64,000 nucleotides of DNA from positions 1 through 64,000 of the forward strand of contig NZ_PJIL01000003.1 in the NCBI RefSeq assembly GCF_002929335.1, in the 5' to 3' direction. Every line of letters begins with the position of its first letter. The first letter of the stretch is position 1. Shown here in pieces: positions 54,593 to 62,856 of the stretch. The DNA comes from Arthrobacter sp. Y81. Its GTDB lineage: Bacteria > Actinomycetota > Actinomycetes > Actinomycetales > Micrococcaceae. The notes below the pieces were generated by a model. It did not search any database, had not been told where the DNA came from, and saw only the letters and a program-made list of their open reading frames with translations. A program made the translations under genes and the position numbers.

Positions 54593-56116
54593 ATGACTCG
54601 CCCCCAGCCTGCACCGCTGACGGCGTCCACCCCCGGAATCGTCCGGCGCGACGCAGTCCCGGCCCCCGGCATCGTCCACCTCGGTTTGGGAAACTTCCAC
54701 CGCGCCCACCAGGCCGTCTACACCGACGCCGCTATCAGTGCCCACGGCGGCGACTGGGGCATCATCGGAGTATCCAGCCGTTCCAGCGCCGTCAGCGACG
54801 CCATGCATGCCCAGGACATGACCTACACGGTGGTGGAGATCTCGCCCGAAGGATCGACCTTCTCCACGCCGCGCGTGCATTCGGACGCCTTTGTCGCGGC
54901 GGAAAATCCCCAACGCGTCGTCGCGGAAATCGGCGCGGCTACAACCCGGATCGTGTCCCTCACCGTCACCGAAAACGGCTATACGTACAGCCCCGCAACG
55001 GGTTCGCTGAACGTGGCCGACGCCGATGTGCAGCATGACCTGACGCAAGCCACGGTCCCCCGCACGCCCATCGGACAGATCGTCCGCGGCCTCCAGCTGC
55101 GATCCCGGACGCATGGCGAACCCGTCACCATCCTCAGCTGCGACAACCTCTCGGACAACGGCCACCACACCCGGCGCCTCGTCCGCGAGTTCGCTTCGCT
55201 GCTGCCAGCCGCCGAAGCCACAGACATCCTGCAGTGGATGGACGCCAACGTGACGTTTCCGTCCTCCATGGTGGACAGGATCGTGCCCGCCACGACCGAC
55301 CACTACCGCACGCTCGTCGCAGAGCAGCTCGGATACACGGACCGGATCCCCGTCCCCGCGGAGCCGTTTACGATGTGGATCCTGGAGGACAACTTCATTG
55401 CGGGCCGCCCGGCGTGGGAAGCCGGCGGCGCCATCTTCACGGACGACGTCGCGGGCTACGAGCAGCTCAAGGTCAGGCTCCTGAACGGCACTCATTCGCT
55501 GATCGCCTACCTCGGCGCGCTGTCCGGTGCTGCCACCATCCCCGATTCCACGGCTTTGGACTACGTCGAGAACGCCGCCCGGGCCATCCTGCGGCACGAG
55601 TACCTGCCCAGCGTCCAGGTGCCGGCCGACGTCGACGTGGACGCCTACGAAGCCCAGCTCTTCTCACGGTGGCGGAACTCGGCGCTGGGACACCGGACCA
55701 GCCAGGTGGGCTCGGACGGATCCGTCAAGCTCCGCCAGCGGATCCCCCTCCCCGCGCTGCAAATGCTCGACGGCGGCGTCATGCCCCACCATCTTGCCCT
55801 CACCACCGCGGCGTACCTGTCGTGCATCGCGCCGCTGCACGGATTCGACCCCGGCATTCACGCCCATGAGATGCAGGACCCCGCCAGGGAATCACTGCAA
55901 AATCTCGCCGCCGGGTCCGCCTCCGGCCGGGAACTCGCCGGCAAAGTCATCGGCCAGCTCCATCTCCTCGGTGACGAACTCGCCACCCGCGACGACTTCA
56001 TGCACCGCACCGGTGAACTGATCGACATCATCCACCAGCACGGACCCCTGGCCGCCGCCCGCGCTGCTGCCGAGTCAACCGCCCTCCTTCCCGCACAGAG
56101 CCGGAGCATCCCATGA
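54593..56116 (+). CDS. uxuB: Fructuronate reductase / mannonate oxidoreductase (mannitol dehydrogenase family)
   Basis: Predicted 507 residues from ATG 54593; an in-frame GTG at 54587 would overlap manD. Family marks: GIVHLGLGNFHRAHQAVYTD, ILSCDNLSDNGHHTRRLVRE, FPSSMVDRIVPATTDHYRTL and LKVRLLNGTHSLIAYLGALS. The polyol-specific long-chain dehydrogenase fold converts D-fructuronate to D-mannonate with NADH. It overlaps the Zn-dehydrogenase gene by 4 bases (ATGA). Confidence 0.92.
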   Translation: MTRPQPAPLTASTPGIVRRDAVPAPGIVHLGLGNFHRAHQAVYTDAAISAHGGDWGIIGVSSRSSAVSDAMHAQDMTYTVVEISPEGSTFSTPRVHSDAFVAAENPQRVVAEIGAATTRIVSLTVTENGYTYSPATGSLNVADADVQHDLTQATVPRTPIGQIVRGLQLRSRTHGEPVTILSCDNLSDNGHHTRRLVREFASLLPAAEATDILQWMDANVTFPSSMVDRIVPATTDHYRTLVAEQLGYTDRIPVPAEPFTMWILEDNFIAGRPAWEAGGAIFTDDVAGYEQLKVRLLNGTHSLIAYLGALSGAATIPDSTALDYVENAARAILRHEYLPSVQVPADVDVDAYEAQLFSRWRNSALGHRTSQVGSDGSVKLRQRIPLPALQMLDGGVMPHHLALTTAAYLSCIAPLHGFDPGIHAHEMQDPARESLQNLAAGSASGRELAGKVIGQLHLLGDELATRDDFMHRTGELIDIIHQHGPLAAARAAAESTALLPAQSRSIP

Positions 56117-57165
56117 CCACCCAAGCCGTACGCCTCCCGGACCAGCCGGCGCTGCCGCGCACCACTGAAGCCGCCGTCCTGCACGGCGCCAAAGACCTCC
56201 GCATCGAGCCGAAACCGCTGAAGGCACTGGGCCCGAACGATGTCCTCGTGGAAATGCGCTCCGGCGGCATCTGCGGCTCGGACATGCATTACTTCGCGGA
56301 CGGCCGCAACGGCACCAACGTACTCCGCCAGCCCACCGTCCTCGGGCACGAAGGCGCAGGGGTGGTCATCGCCGCCGGAGAGACTGCCGCCGTCGCCGCG
56401 GGCACCGCCGTCGTCATTGAACCTGCGCTCCCCTGCGGCACCTGCCCCGCATGCGTATCCGGCCGGTACAACGTGTGCCCGGCCGGCACGTGCTTCGGCT
56501 CGCCGCCCACGGACGGCCTTTTCGCCCGCCACGTGGTGGTGCCGGCAGCTGCGCTCCATGCACTCCCGGAGTCCATCCCGGCGGAGATCGGCGCAGCGAT
56601 CGAACCGCTCGCCGTCGCCGTCTGGGCCATTGAACGGGCCCAGGTGCAGGCCGGCCAGCGGGTGCTGATCACCGGTGCAGGGCCCATCGGCCTGCTCGTG
56701 GCACAGGTTGCCGCCGTACAGGGCGCAGCCGAGGTCATCGTGACCGACGTCAACGACGACCGCCTGGCCGTCGCCGCGCAGTTTGGAGCCACCCGCACCA
56801 TCAATACGGCGGCAATGGCGCTCGACTTGACCGGAATGGACCGGCTGATCGAATGCTCCGGAAACAGCAGGGCACTCATTGACGGCATTCAGACCCTGGC
56901 GCCGGCAGCCCGGGCGACGGTAGTGGGCCAGGCACGGCCCACCGTGGACGGAATCCCGCTCGGCTTCCTCCAGCGCTACGAAATCGACCTTGTCACTGCC
57001 TTCCGCTATGCGCATGCGTTCCCGACGGCGATCGGACTCGCCTCATCCGGGAAGGTGGACCTGCGGTCCATCATCACCAGCACGTACCCCCTCGCCGATG
57101 CCGCGACCGCCCTCACGGCCCCGGTCACGGACCCCACCAACCTCAAGGTCCTCATCAGCTACTGA
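56113..57165 (+). CDS. Zinc-dependent dehydrogenase, L-idonate/L-gulonate 5-dehydrogenase-like
   Basis: Predicted 350 residues. Catalytic zinc: GICGSDMHYFADGRNG and GHEGAGVV; structural zinc cysteines in CGTCPACVSGRYNVCPAGTC; cofactor loop VLITGAGPIGLLVAQVAAVQ. The GSDxHY and DGLFARHV segments are those of the L-idonate dehydrogenase branch. In this operon, oxidation of L-gulonate or L-idonate at C5 would give fructuronate or 5-ketogluconate and feed UxuB. The exact substrate is inferred from neighbours. Confidence 0.88.
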   Translation: MTTQAVRLPDQPALPRTTEAAVLHGAKDLRIEPKPLKALGPNDVLVEMRSGGICGSDMHYFADGRNGTNVLRQPTVLGHEGAGVVIAAGETAAVAAGTAVVIEPALPCGTCPACVSGRYNVCPAGTCFGSPPTDGLFARHVVVPAAALHALPESIPAEIGAAIEPLAVAVWAIERAQVQAGQRVLITGAGPIGLLVAQVAAVQGAAEVIVTDVNDDRLAVAAQFGATRTINTAAMALDLTGMDRLIECSGNSRALIDGIQTLAPAARATVVGQARPTVDGIPLGFLQRYEIDLVTAFRYAHAFPTAIGLASSGKVDLRSIITSTYPLADAATALTAPVTDPTNLKVLISY

Positions 57166-57230
57166 TTCATTCCCGCACCGGCGGAGCTTTAGACCGTCCA
57201 TGCAGGACATCCATTCAAAGGAGTATGGAA

Positions 57231-58628
57231 ATGACCACAGAACATCCCCACGCCACGGCGGTAGACCAGAAAAAGGTCCGGAAGGCGGCCCTGGCAGGCC
57301 TCATCGGCACCACGCTTGAACTCTACGACTTCGTCATTTACGGCACTGCCTCCGCGCTGGTCTTCAGCCACCTGTTCTTCCCGAACATTTCACCCGCGGC
57401 CGCCCTGCTGGCCAGCTTCAGCACCTTCGCCGTCGGGTTCCTGTTCCGTCCGCTCGGCGGAATCTTCTTCTCCCACTTCGGTGACCGGCTCGGCCGCAAG
57501 TGGATCCTTGTCACCACCCTGCTGCTGATGGGCGGCGCCACCCTCGTCATCGGCCTGCTGCCGACCTTCGAACAGGTGGGCGTCCTCGCCCCGCTCCTGC
57601 TCTGTGTCTGCCGCGCAGCCCAGGGCTTCGGCGCCGGCGCCGAGCAGTCCGGCGGTGCCACCCTGCTGACGGAATCGGCTGCGCCCGGTACCCGCGGCAA
57701 GCTCGCCTCCCTGATCATGGTCGGTGCCGCCGCGGGAACCGCGCTCGGCGCCCTGGTCTGGATCGGCGCCCAGGCCCTGGCTCCCAACGACATGATGACC
57801 TGGGGCTGGAGGCTCGTCTTCCTGTCCAGCATCTTCGTGACCATCGCCGCACTGGTCATCCGCCGCAAGCTGGATGAATCCCCGGTGTTCGAAGAAATCA
57901 AGCAGGCCCGCACCGAACCGCCCGCACCGCTCCGCGAAGTCGCGAAATTCGGCAAGGCCAACGTCCTGCGCGTCATCCTGATGAACTTCGGCGTTAGCAC
58001 CCAGTCCTACACCATCCAGGTATTCATGGCCTCGTACCTGATCACTGTTGTCGGCACGGACCCCAAGTTCATCCCGCAGGTGCTCCTGATCGGAGCTCTC
58101 TGCGGAGGCGCTGCCGCAGTCGGCTTCGGGATGCTCTCGGACAAGATCGGACGACGCCGGGTGGTTTCCATCATCACCGGCGCACTGGTCCTCTTTCCGG
58201 CCCCGGCCTTTATGCTCCTCACCACCGGTTCACCCATTGCCATCATGCTCGTGATCATTGTGGGATTCATGCTCGCCTGCCAGGGAGTCGTCGGCGTGCA
58301 CATGAGCTACTTCCCGGAGATTTTCGGCAGCCGTTACCGCTACGCCGGAGTCACGCTGGGCCGTGAATTCTCCTCCATCATCGGCGGCGGCATCGCACCG
58401 ATGGTCTGCGCAGGCCTCCTGGCAGTCTTCAGCAACTCGTGGGTCCCGGTGGCCATCTACATGTCCCTGGTCATGCTCGTCAGCTTCATAGCAACCCGGC
58501 TCTCGCCCGAAACCCTCAACCGCGACCTCACGGATCCGGAGGATGCCCGCCGGCACGGCAACGGGCCGGCGCCCGCCGACGCCGAGTTAGCCGACGCCGG
58601 GCTGGCCGACGCCCGCCACGCCAAGTAA
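57231..58628 (+). CDS. MHS-family MFS transporter for a sugar acid
   Basis: Predicted 465 residues from ATG 57231 (AAAGGAG 7 bases upstream); ATG 57225 is too close to that site. Metabolite:H+ symporter marks: LIGTTLELYDFVIYGTASAL, FRPLGGIFFSHFGDRLGRKW and RAAQGFGAGAEQSGGATLLT, with about 12 helices. The C-terminal tail is an Ala/Asp-rich repeat (ADAELADAGLADARHAK) built from 18-base units. It probably imports the operon's hexonate or uronate. Confidence 0.9.
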   Translation: MTTEHPHATAVDQKKVRKAALAGLIGTTLELYDFVIYGTASALVFSHLFFPNISPAAALLASFSTFAVGFLFRPLGGIFFSHFGDRLGRKWILVTTLLLMGGATLVIGLLPTFEQVGVLAPLLLCVCRAAQGFGAGAEQSGGATLLTESAAPGTRGKLASLIMVGAAAGTALGALVWIGAQALAPNDMMTWGWRLVFLSSIFVTIAALVIRRKLDESPVFEEIKQARTEPPAPLREVAKFGKANVLRVILMNFGVSTQSYTIQVFMASYLITVVGTDPKFIPQVLLIGALCGGAAAVGFGMLSDKIGRRRVVSIITGALVLFPAPAFMLLTTGSPIAIMLVIIVGFMLACQGVVGVHMSYFPEIFGSRYRYAGVTLGREFSSIIGGGIAPMVCAGLLAVFSNSWVPVAIYMSLVMLVSFIATRLSPETLNRDLTDPEDARRHGNGPAPADAELADAGLADARHAK

Positions 58629-58664
58629 AGCCCTCCGGCCCAACCACCTCCGAAGAAGGAACCC

Positions 58665-59351
58665 ATGCTGCGCCTCGAACACCAGGCAACCATTTCCCGC
58701 CCGGCACCGTCCTCCATCCTCCGCGACACGAGAGTGGTAGCTGTCCTCCGGGCCACGCACGCCAGGGAGTATGCCCCGGTCATCGAATCACTGCAGCAGG
58801 GCGGTGTGCTCAGCATCGAACTGACGCTGAGCACACCGGGCGTGTTCGACGAACTCCCCCGCCTCCAGGAACACTTTGGCGACAGCCTGGAAATCGGCGT
58901 CGGAACCGTGACTGCTGCGGACGAAGCAGAAACGGCACTGGACCTCGGCGCAGCCTACATCGTCACACCGGTGACGGACCCCGGCATCATCGCGGCATGC
59001 ATCCGGCGGGGCGTGGCCGTGTATCCCGGCGGTCTCACCCCCACGGAACTGCATGCCGGCTGGAAACTCGGCGCAACCGCAGTGAAGGTCTTCCCGGCAT
59101 CCGTGGTCGGCTCCGGTTACGTTGGCCAGCTGCGCGGCCCGTTCCCGGACATTCAGGTCATCCCCTCCGGCGGGGTGGACATAGAGGATGTACCGGGATG
59201 GATCAGGGCGGGAGCCCTCGCCGTGAGCCTCGGCGGTCCGCTCCTTGGCGACGCCTTCAAGGGTGGGGACCTGCGGGAACTCACGGCCAGGGCACGGCGT
59301 GTCCGTGAGCTGGTCGACCAGACCACAGACCAGATGGGCGCGAAACGGTGA
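58665..59351 (+). CDS. eda: 2-keto-3-deoxy-6-phosphogluconate aldolase
   Basis: Predicted 228 residues. Schiff-base Lys141 in GATAVKVFPASVVG; substrate loop VEL-like position reads SIELTLSTPG and GVGTVTAADEAETALDLGAA. The SGGVDIEDVPGWIRAGALAV strand closes the barrel. It splits KDPG into pyruvate and glyceraldehyde-3-phosphate, the last step of the pathway in this operon. AAGGAACCC ribosome site; overlaps kdgK (GTGA). Confidence 0.93.
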   Translation: MLRLEHQATISRPAPSSILRDTRVVAVLRATHAREYAPVIESLQQGGVLSIELTLSTPGVFDELPRLQEHFGDSLEIGVGTVTAADEAETALDLGAAYIVTPVTDPGIIAACIRRGVAVYPGGLTPTELHAGWKLGATAVKVFPASVVGSGYVGQLRGPFPDIQVIPSGGVDIEDVPGWIRAGALAVSLGGPLLGDAFKGGDLRELTARARRVRELVDQTTDQMGAKR

Positions 59352-60304
59352 GCGGCTCCCCTGCACCGTACGTCCTGACATTCGGCGAAACCATGGCCCT
59401 GATGCGTGCCGATCAGGTCGGCCCTCTGGCCCACGCCTCCACCATGAGCCTGGGGATTGGCGGCTCCGAGTCCAACGTCGCCATCGGTCTGCAACGGCTT
59501 GGTGTGCAGTCCGTATGGTGCGGACGCGTGGGGGCCGACTCCCTGGGCCAGCTTGTTGAGCGCGAAATCAGGGCAGAAGGCGTGGACGTCCGCATCGCGG
59601 TCGACCCCACAGCCTCAACAGGACTGATGATCAAGGAACGCCGGACACCGGCCACCCAGCGGGTCAGCTACTACCGTGCCGGCAGCGCCGGCTCCAGGAT
59701 CGCTCCAGGGGACGTCGACGAACTGCTCATCTCCCAGGCAGCACTGTTGCACATCAGCGGAATCACTCCGGCGCTGTCCAGGCAAGCCGAGTCAACCATC
59801 AGCTATGCCATCGCCGCGGCCAAGGCAGCCGGCGTGCCGGTCTCCTTCGACCTCAATTTCCGGGCCAATCTCTGGTCGCGGGAAGGCGCCGCAGGCGTCT
59901 ACCGGGATCTCATCCCGCTCGCGGACATTGTGTTCGCGGGCGACGACGAAGCCGCGATTGCAGTCGGGACCGGCGAACCCGAGGACCTTGCCCGACGCAT
60001 AGCTGACCTGGGTCCAAGCCAGGCTGTCATCAAGCTCGGCGCGGACGGCGCCCTCGCCCTGATCGACCGTCAGGTCCTCCGCCAGGATGCAGTCAGTGTT
60101 GCTGCTGTGGACACCGTCGGTGCCGGCGACGCGTTCGTCGCCGGTTACCTTGCCGAATACGTCACTGGCCGGGGCCCCGAAGAAAGGCTGCGGACAGCAG
60201 CGGCCACCGGCGCGTTCGCCTGCCTCGTGCCAGGTGACTGGGAAGGCTTCCCCCGCCGCCATGAACTCACCCTGCTCGACACGAAGGAACCTGTCAGCCG
60301 CTGA
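59348..60304 (+). CDS. kdgK: 2-keto-3-deoxygluconate kinase (PfkB family)
   Basis: Predicted 318 residues from GTG 59348, overlapping eda by 4 bases. PfkB marks: GIGGSESNVAIGLQRLG near the N-terminus and the anion-hole DTVGAGDAFVAGYLAEYVTG with catalytic Asp261. It phosphorylates KDG to KDPG, linking ManD to Eda. Alternatives such as fructokinase are less likely given the neighbours. Confidence 0.92.
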   Translation: MSGSPAPYVLTFGETMALMRADQVGPLAHASTMSLGIGGSESNVAIGLQRLGVQSVWCGRVGADSLGQLVEREIRAEGVDVRIAVDPTASTGLMIKERRTPATQRVSYYRAGSAGSRIAPGDVDELLISQAALLHISGITPALSRQAESTISYAIAAAKAAGVPVSFDLNFRANLWSREGAAGVYRDLIPLADIVFAGDDEAAIAVGTGEPEDLARRIADLGPSQAVIKLGADGALALIDRQVLRQDAVSVAAVDTVGAGDAFVAGYLAEYVTGRGPEERLRTAAATGAFACLVPGDWEGFPRRHELTLLDTKEPVSR

Positions 60305-60424
60305 CCTCCGAATTACCGGCCTGCCTGCTCCCGGCGAAGACGTGGAGTCTCTTTCGCCATCTGCAAAAACAGAGGCTGCCTGCCGTTAGCCACGAGCCAC
60401 ACCCCAACCAGAGGCGAAGCCAGT

Positions 60425-61441
60425 ATGAATGAACCCCAGCACCCCAGCGGCACAAAATTCTTCGTGGGAGCCTATGCCGCCGCCCCCAGCCTGCAGGGCT
60501 GGAACCCGGCCTCCGAAGGCAAGTTCCTGGCAGACGTGCTCGCGCTGGACGGTGTCGCCGGGCTGGAAATACCGTTCACCGGCGCGCTCCACAAAAACGA
60601 TGAACCGTGGTTCCTGCAGCAGCTTCCCGCCACTGCCGAATATATCGTGACTACGATTCCCGGAACGGCGGCCCGGCTCCAAGCCGACCCGGCCTTCGGC
60701 CTTGGCTCGACGTCCGCCGCGGGGCGCAAAGCCGCCGTGGAGTTCGCAGGCGAGGCGCTCGACGCCGCACACCGGCTCAGCGCCCATACCGGCGGGTCCG
60801 GAGTTCGAGTCCTGGAACTTCATGCGGCCCCAGTCGCGGACGGCGGCCGGACCTCTGTGTCGGCGCTGACAGACTCGCTCACGGAGATCTCGGCCTGGGA
60901 CTGGCAGGGCGTACAAATCGTCCTTGAACACTGCGACGCCTTCACTCCCGGCCGGCCTTTTGCCAAGGGGTTCATGACACTGGAAGCTGAGGTCGAAGCC
61001 GTCAGCCGGGCCAACGATCTGACCGGGCGCTCCGTGAAGCTGGGCATCAATTGGGGCCGTTCGGTCATTGAACAGCGGAGAGCCGGCGCCGCCGTCGAAC
61101 ACATCAGGTTCCTCCGACAGGCTGGCCTGCTCGGCGGCCTCGTCCTGTCAGGCTGCTCCGACGCCGAGACCCGGTTCGGGCCCGCCTGGGCAGACGTACA
61201 CGTGCCGCCTGCTCCGCCCCAAACCGGCGGGAGTGAACCCCGCGCCTACGCTTTGTCCGGGGTCCTCGAACCCGCCTCGTTGATGACCGCTGACAGCATC
61301 AGGGACTGCCTGGCGGCCGCCGGGACGGACCATCGAACGGGCGTCCGCGGCATCAAAGTCGCTGCCCCGCCGCACGCCACCGTGGACGAACGGGTCGACG
61401 TCATCGCCCAGACGCTGGCCATCGCCCGCCAGTGCGCGTGA
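60425..61441 (+). CDS. DUF4862 family protein (TIM-barrel-like)
   Basis: Predicted 338 residues. It starts FFVGAYAAAPSLQGWNPASE and holds LEIPFTGALHKNDEPWFLQQ, ELHAAPVADGGRTSVSALTD and GVQIVLEHCDAFTPGRPFAK. The strand-then-acidic pattern (LEIPF, VLELHAAP, IVLEHCDA) resembles xylose-isomerase-like TIM barrels with metal-binding Glu/His. DUF4862 members recur in sugar-catabolic operons of Arthrobacter-type bacteria; no activity is assigned. It is the likely last gene of the operon, 120 bases after kdgK. Confidence 0.75.
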   Translation: MNEPQHPSGTKFFVGAYAAAPSLQGWNPASEGKFLADVLALDGVAGLEIPFTGALHKNDEPWFLQQLPATAEYIVTTIPGTAARLQADPAFGLGSTSAAGRKAAVEFAGEALDAAHRLSAHTGGSGVRVLELHAAPVADGGRTSVSALTDSLTEISAWDWQGVQIVLEHCDAFTPGRPFAKGFMTLEAEVEAVSRANDLTGRSVKLGINWGRSVIEQRRAGAAVEHIRFLRQAGLLGGLVLSGCSDAETRFGPAWADVHVPPAPPQTGGSEPRAYALSGVLEPASLMTADSIRDCLAAAGTDHRTGVRGIKVAAPPHATVDERVDVIAQTLAIARQCA

Positions 61442-61566
61442 ACATGCCATCCAGCCATTAGGGACAGGGACAGGGACCCGACCTACGTTTGGACACCGGC
61501 CAAAATCGCGGATCTGGTTTAGTGGCCTGCGAGAATCTGCGATGCTGGAGCCATGGGGACTGCAGC

Positions 61567-62551
61567 ATGAAACGCCTGGACACGGCCGGCGCGGCCGACT
61601 TCGGTTCCTGGCGCCCGGGCTCACAGCCATAACGGTGAACGAAATAGTACGGGACGCAGTACTTGCAGGGGCCGGGCTTCCAATCCCTTCGGGGCCGGAC
61701 GCGCGAATTGTGGTCCCGATTCCATCGGAAGGTTGCAAAACCTGGTGGAGCTGGCCCGGACAGTCTGCGGGCAGCCCGTGACGGCGATCAACATCATCAC
61801 CGAGGATCTGCAGTATCAGGTCGCGACAGCAGGCATTGACCCGCACATGTGTGCCCGCGAAGACTCGATGTGCGCGGTCGGATTTCTCAGCGGGTCACCG
61901 ACCGTTCTCGAAGACGCCTCCCTTGACCCCCGGTACAGCGGCAACCCCTACGTTGACGGCCGGCGTGGCCGGGTCAGGTTTTACGCGTCCATACCGCTGA
62001 TAACGGATGACGGGTTTGTCCTGGGCACGTTGTGCGCCGGTTCCCGCGAAACCGGCCGGATCAGTGACGAACAACTCCGCGGCCTCGAAATTCTGGCAGC
62101 TCAAGTAGTTGACGTCCTGCACCTGGAACACCGCGCCCGGCAGCTCGCCCAGAAGTTCCGTCCGTCGCTGATCACGGACACCAAGAGTGAGATCGATTCC
62201 TTCGAACCCTTGTCCGGGCACAGGAGACAAGGCTTGATGATCTCCCCCCGGAGGAGGGGCAGTGACCCCCTCGCCGCAGCCCAAGACAGCAGCCATGCTG
62301 CTGCAAAGGAAAAAAGACAGCAGGACCAAAAGGCAAGCCGTCCTCTCTGCCATCGAGGCACTCGAACGCATTCACACTCCCATCACCATCGCCGAAGTTG
62401 CGCGCCGGGCGCGGGTCAGCCCTTGGCTGGTCCGTCAGGAACCACCGTTAACCGAAGTCCGGAAAGCACAAAACAGGGCCTCGTCCGGGGACAGGGCGAG
62501 AGGAGGAGCGGCGGAAGGTTCCGCTACTGCTTCGCTGCATGTCGAACGTGA
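61567..62551 (+). pseudogene. GAF-domain protein gene, two -1 frameshifts and lost 3' end
   Basis: Frame A from ATG 61567 reads MKRLDTAGAADFGSWRPG; frame B from about 61617 reads LTAITVNEIVRDAVLAGAGL to VVP; frame C from 61718 reads DSIGRLQNLVELARTVCGQP and carries the GAF domain (AINIITEDLQYQVATAGIDP, VRFYASIPLITDDGFVLGTL). Loss of one base near 61617-61620 and one near 61716-61718 accounts for both shifts. Frame C then runs past the domain into out-of-frame reading of the DUF6262 gene (62262 on) until 62551, so the natural 3' end is missing. Related proteins sense small molecules or redox state. Confidence 0.7.
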
Positions 62552-62840
62552 TCTGCTGCGACAGGAAAACCAGCGGCTCCGCCACCAGATACGGAGCCAG
62601 CAGCGCCGCATCTCCGAGCTGCTCGGAGATGAAATCGACGGCACGGATACCCAATCCCAGCGCCTCCGCGTCCAGGAGTTGACGTCCCAAAACACCATCC
62701 TCTCGGAACAGGCCAGCTGCGCGCTCCGAAAGATTGCCGAGCTGGAAAAGAGAATCACGTCGTTATCGGCTGACATCCACGCCGCGCACACGGTGAACCG
62801 TTCACTCATGACTCGGCTGAACCGCCGGCAACAGTCCTAG
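62262..62840 (+). CDS. Tn554 TnpC-like (DUF6262) transposon-associated protein
   Basis: Predicted 192 residues from GTG 62262, preceded by a strong GGAGGAGGGGCA ribosome site. RTKRQAVLSAIEALERIHTP and ITIAEVARRARVSPWLVRQE form the helix-turn-helix of TnpC/DUF6262 proteins, followed by a long coiled coil (LLRQENQRLRHQIRSQQRRI; ALRKIAELEKRITSL). In Tn554-type elements it accompanies two tyrosine recombinases TnpA and TnpB; neither is present here, so this is probably an orphan or remnant of such an element. Confidence 0.72.
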   Translation: MTPSPQPKTAAMLLQRKKDSRTKRQAVLSAIEALERIHTPITIAEVARRARVSPWLVRQEPPLTEVRKAQNRASSGDRARGGAAEGSATASLHVERDLLRQENQRLRHQIRSQQRRISELLGDEIDGTDTQSQRLRVQELTSQNTILSEQASCALRKIAELEKRITSLSADIHAAHTVNRSLMTRLNRRQQS

Positions 62841-62856
62841 CTGTCCAACAAATCGC

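Noticed and set aside
62262..62840. A complete Tn554-like element.
   Set aside because: No TnpA or TnpB recombinase gene and no terminal structure is visible in the window.
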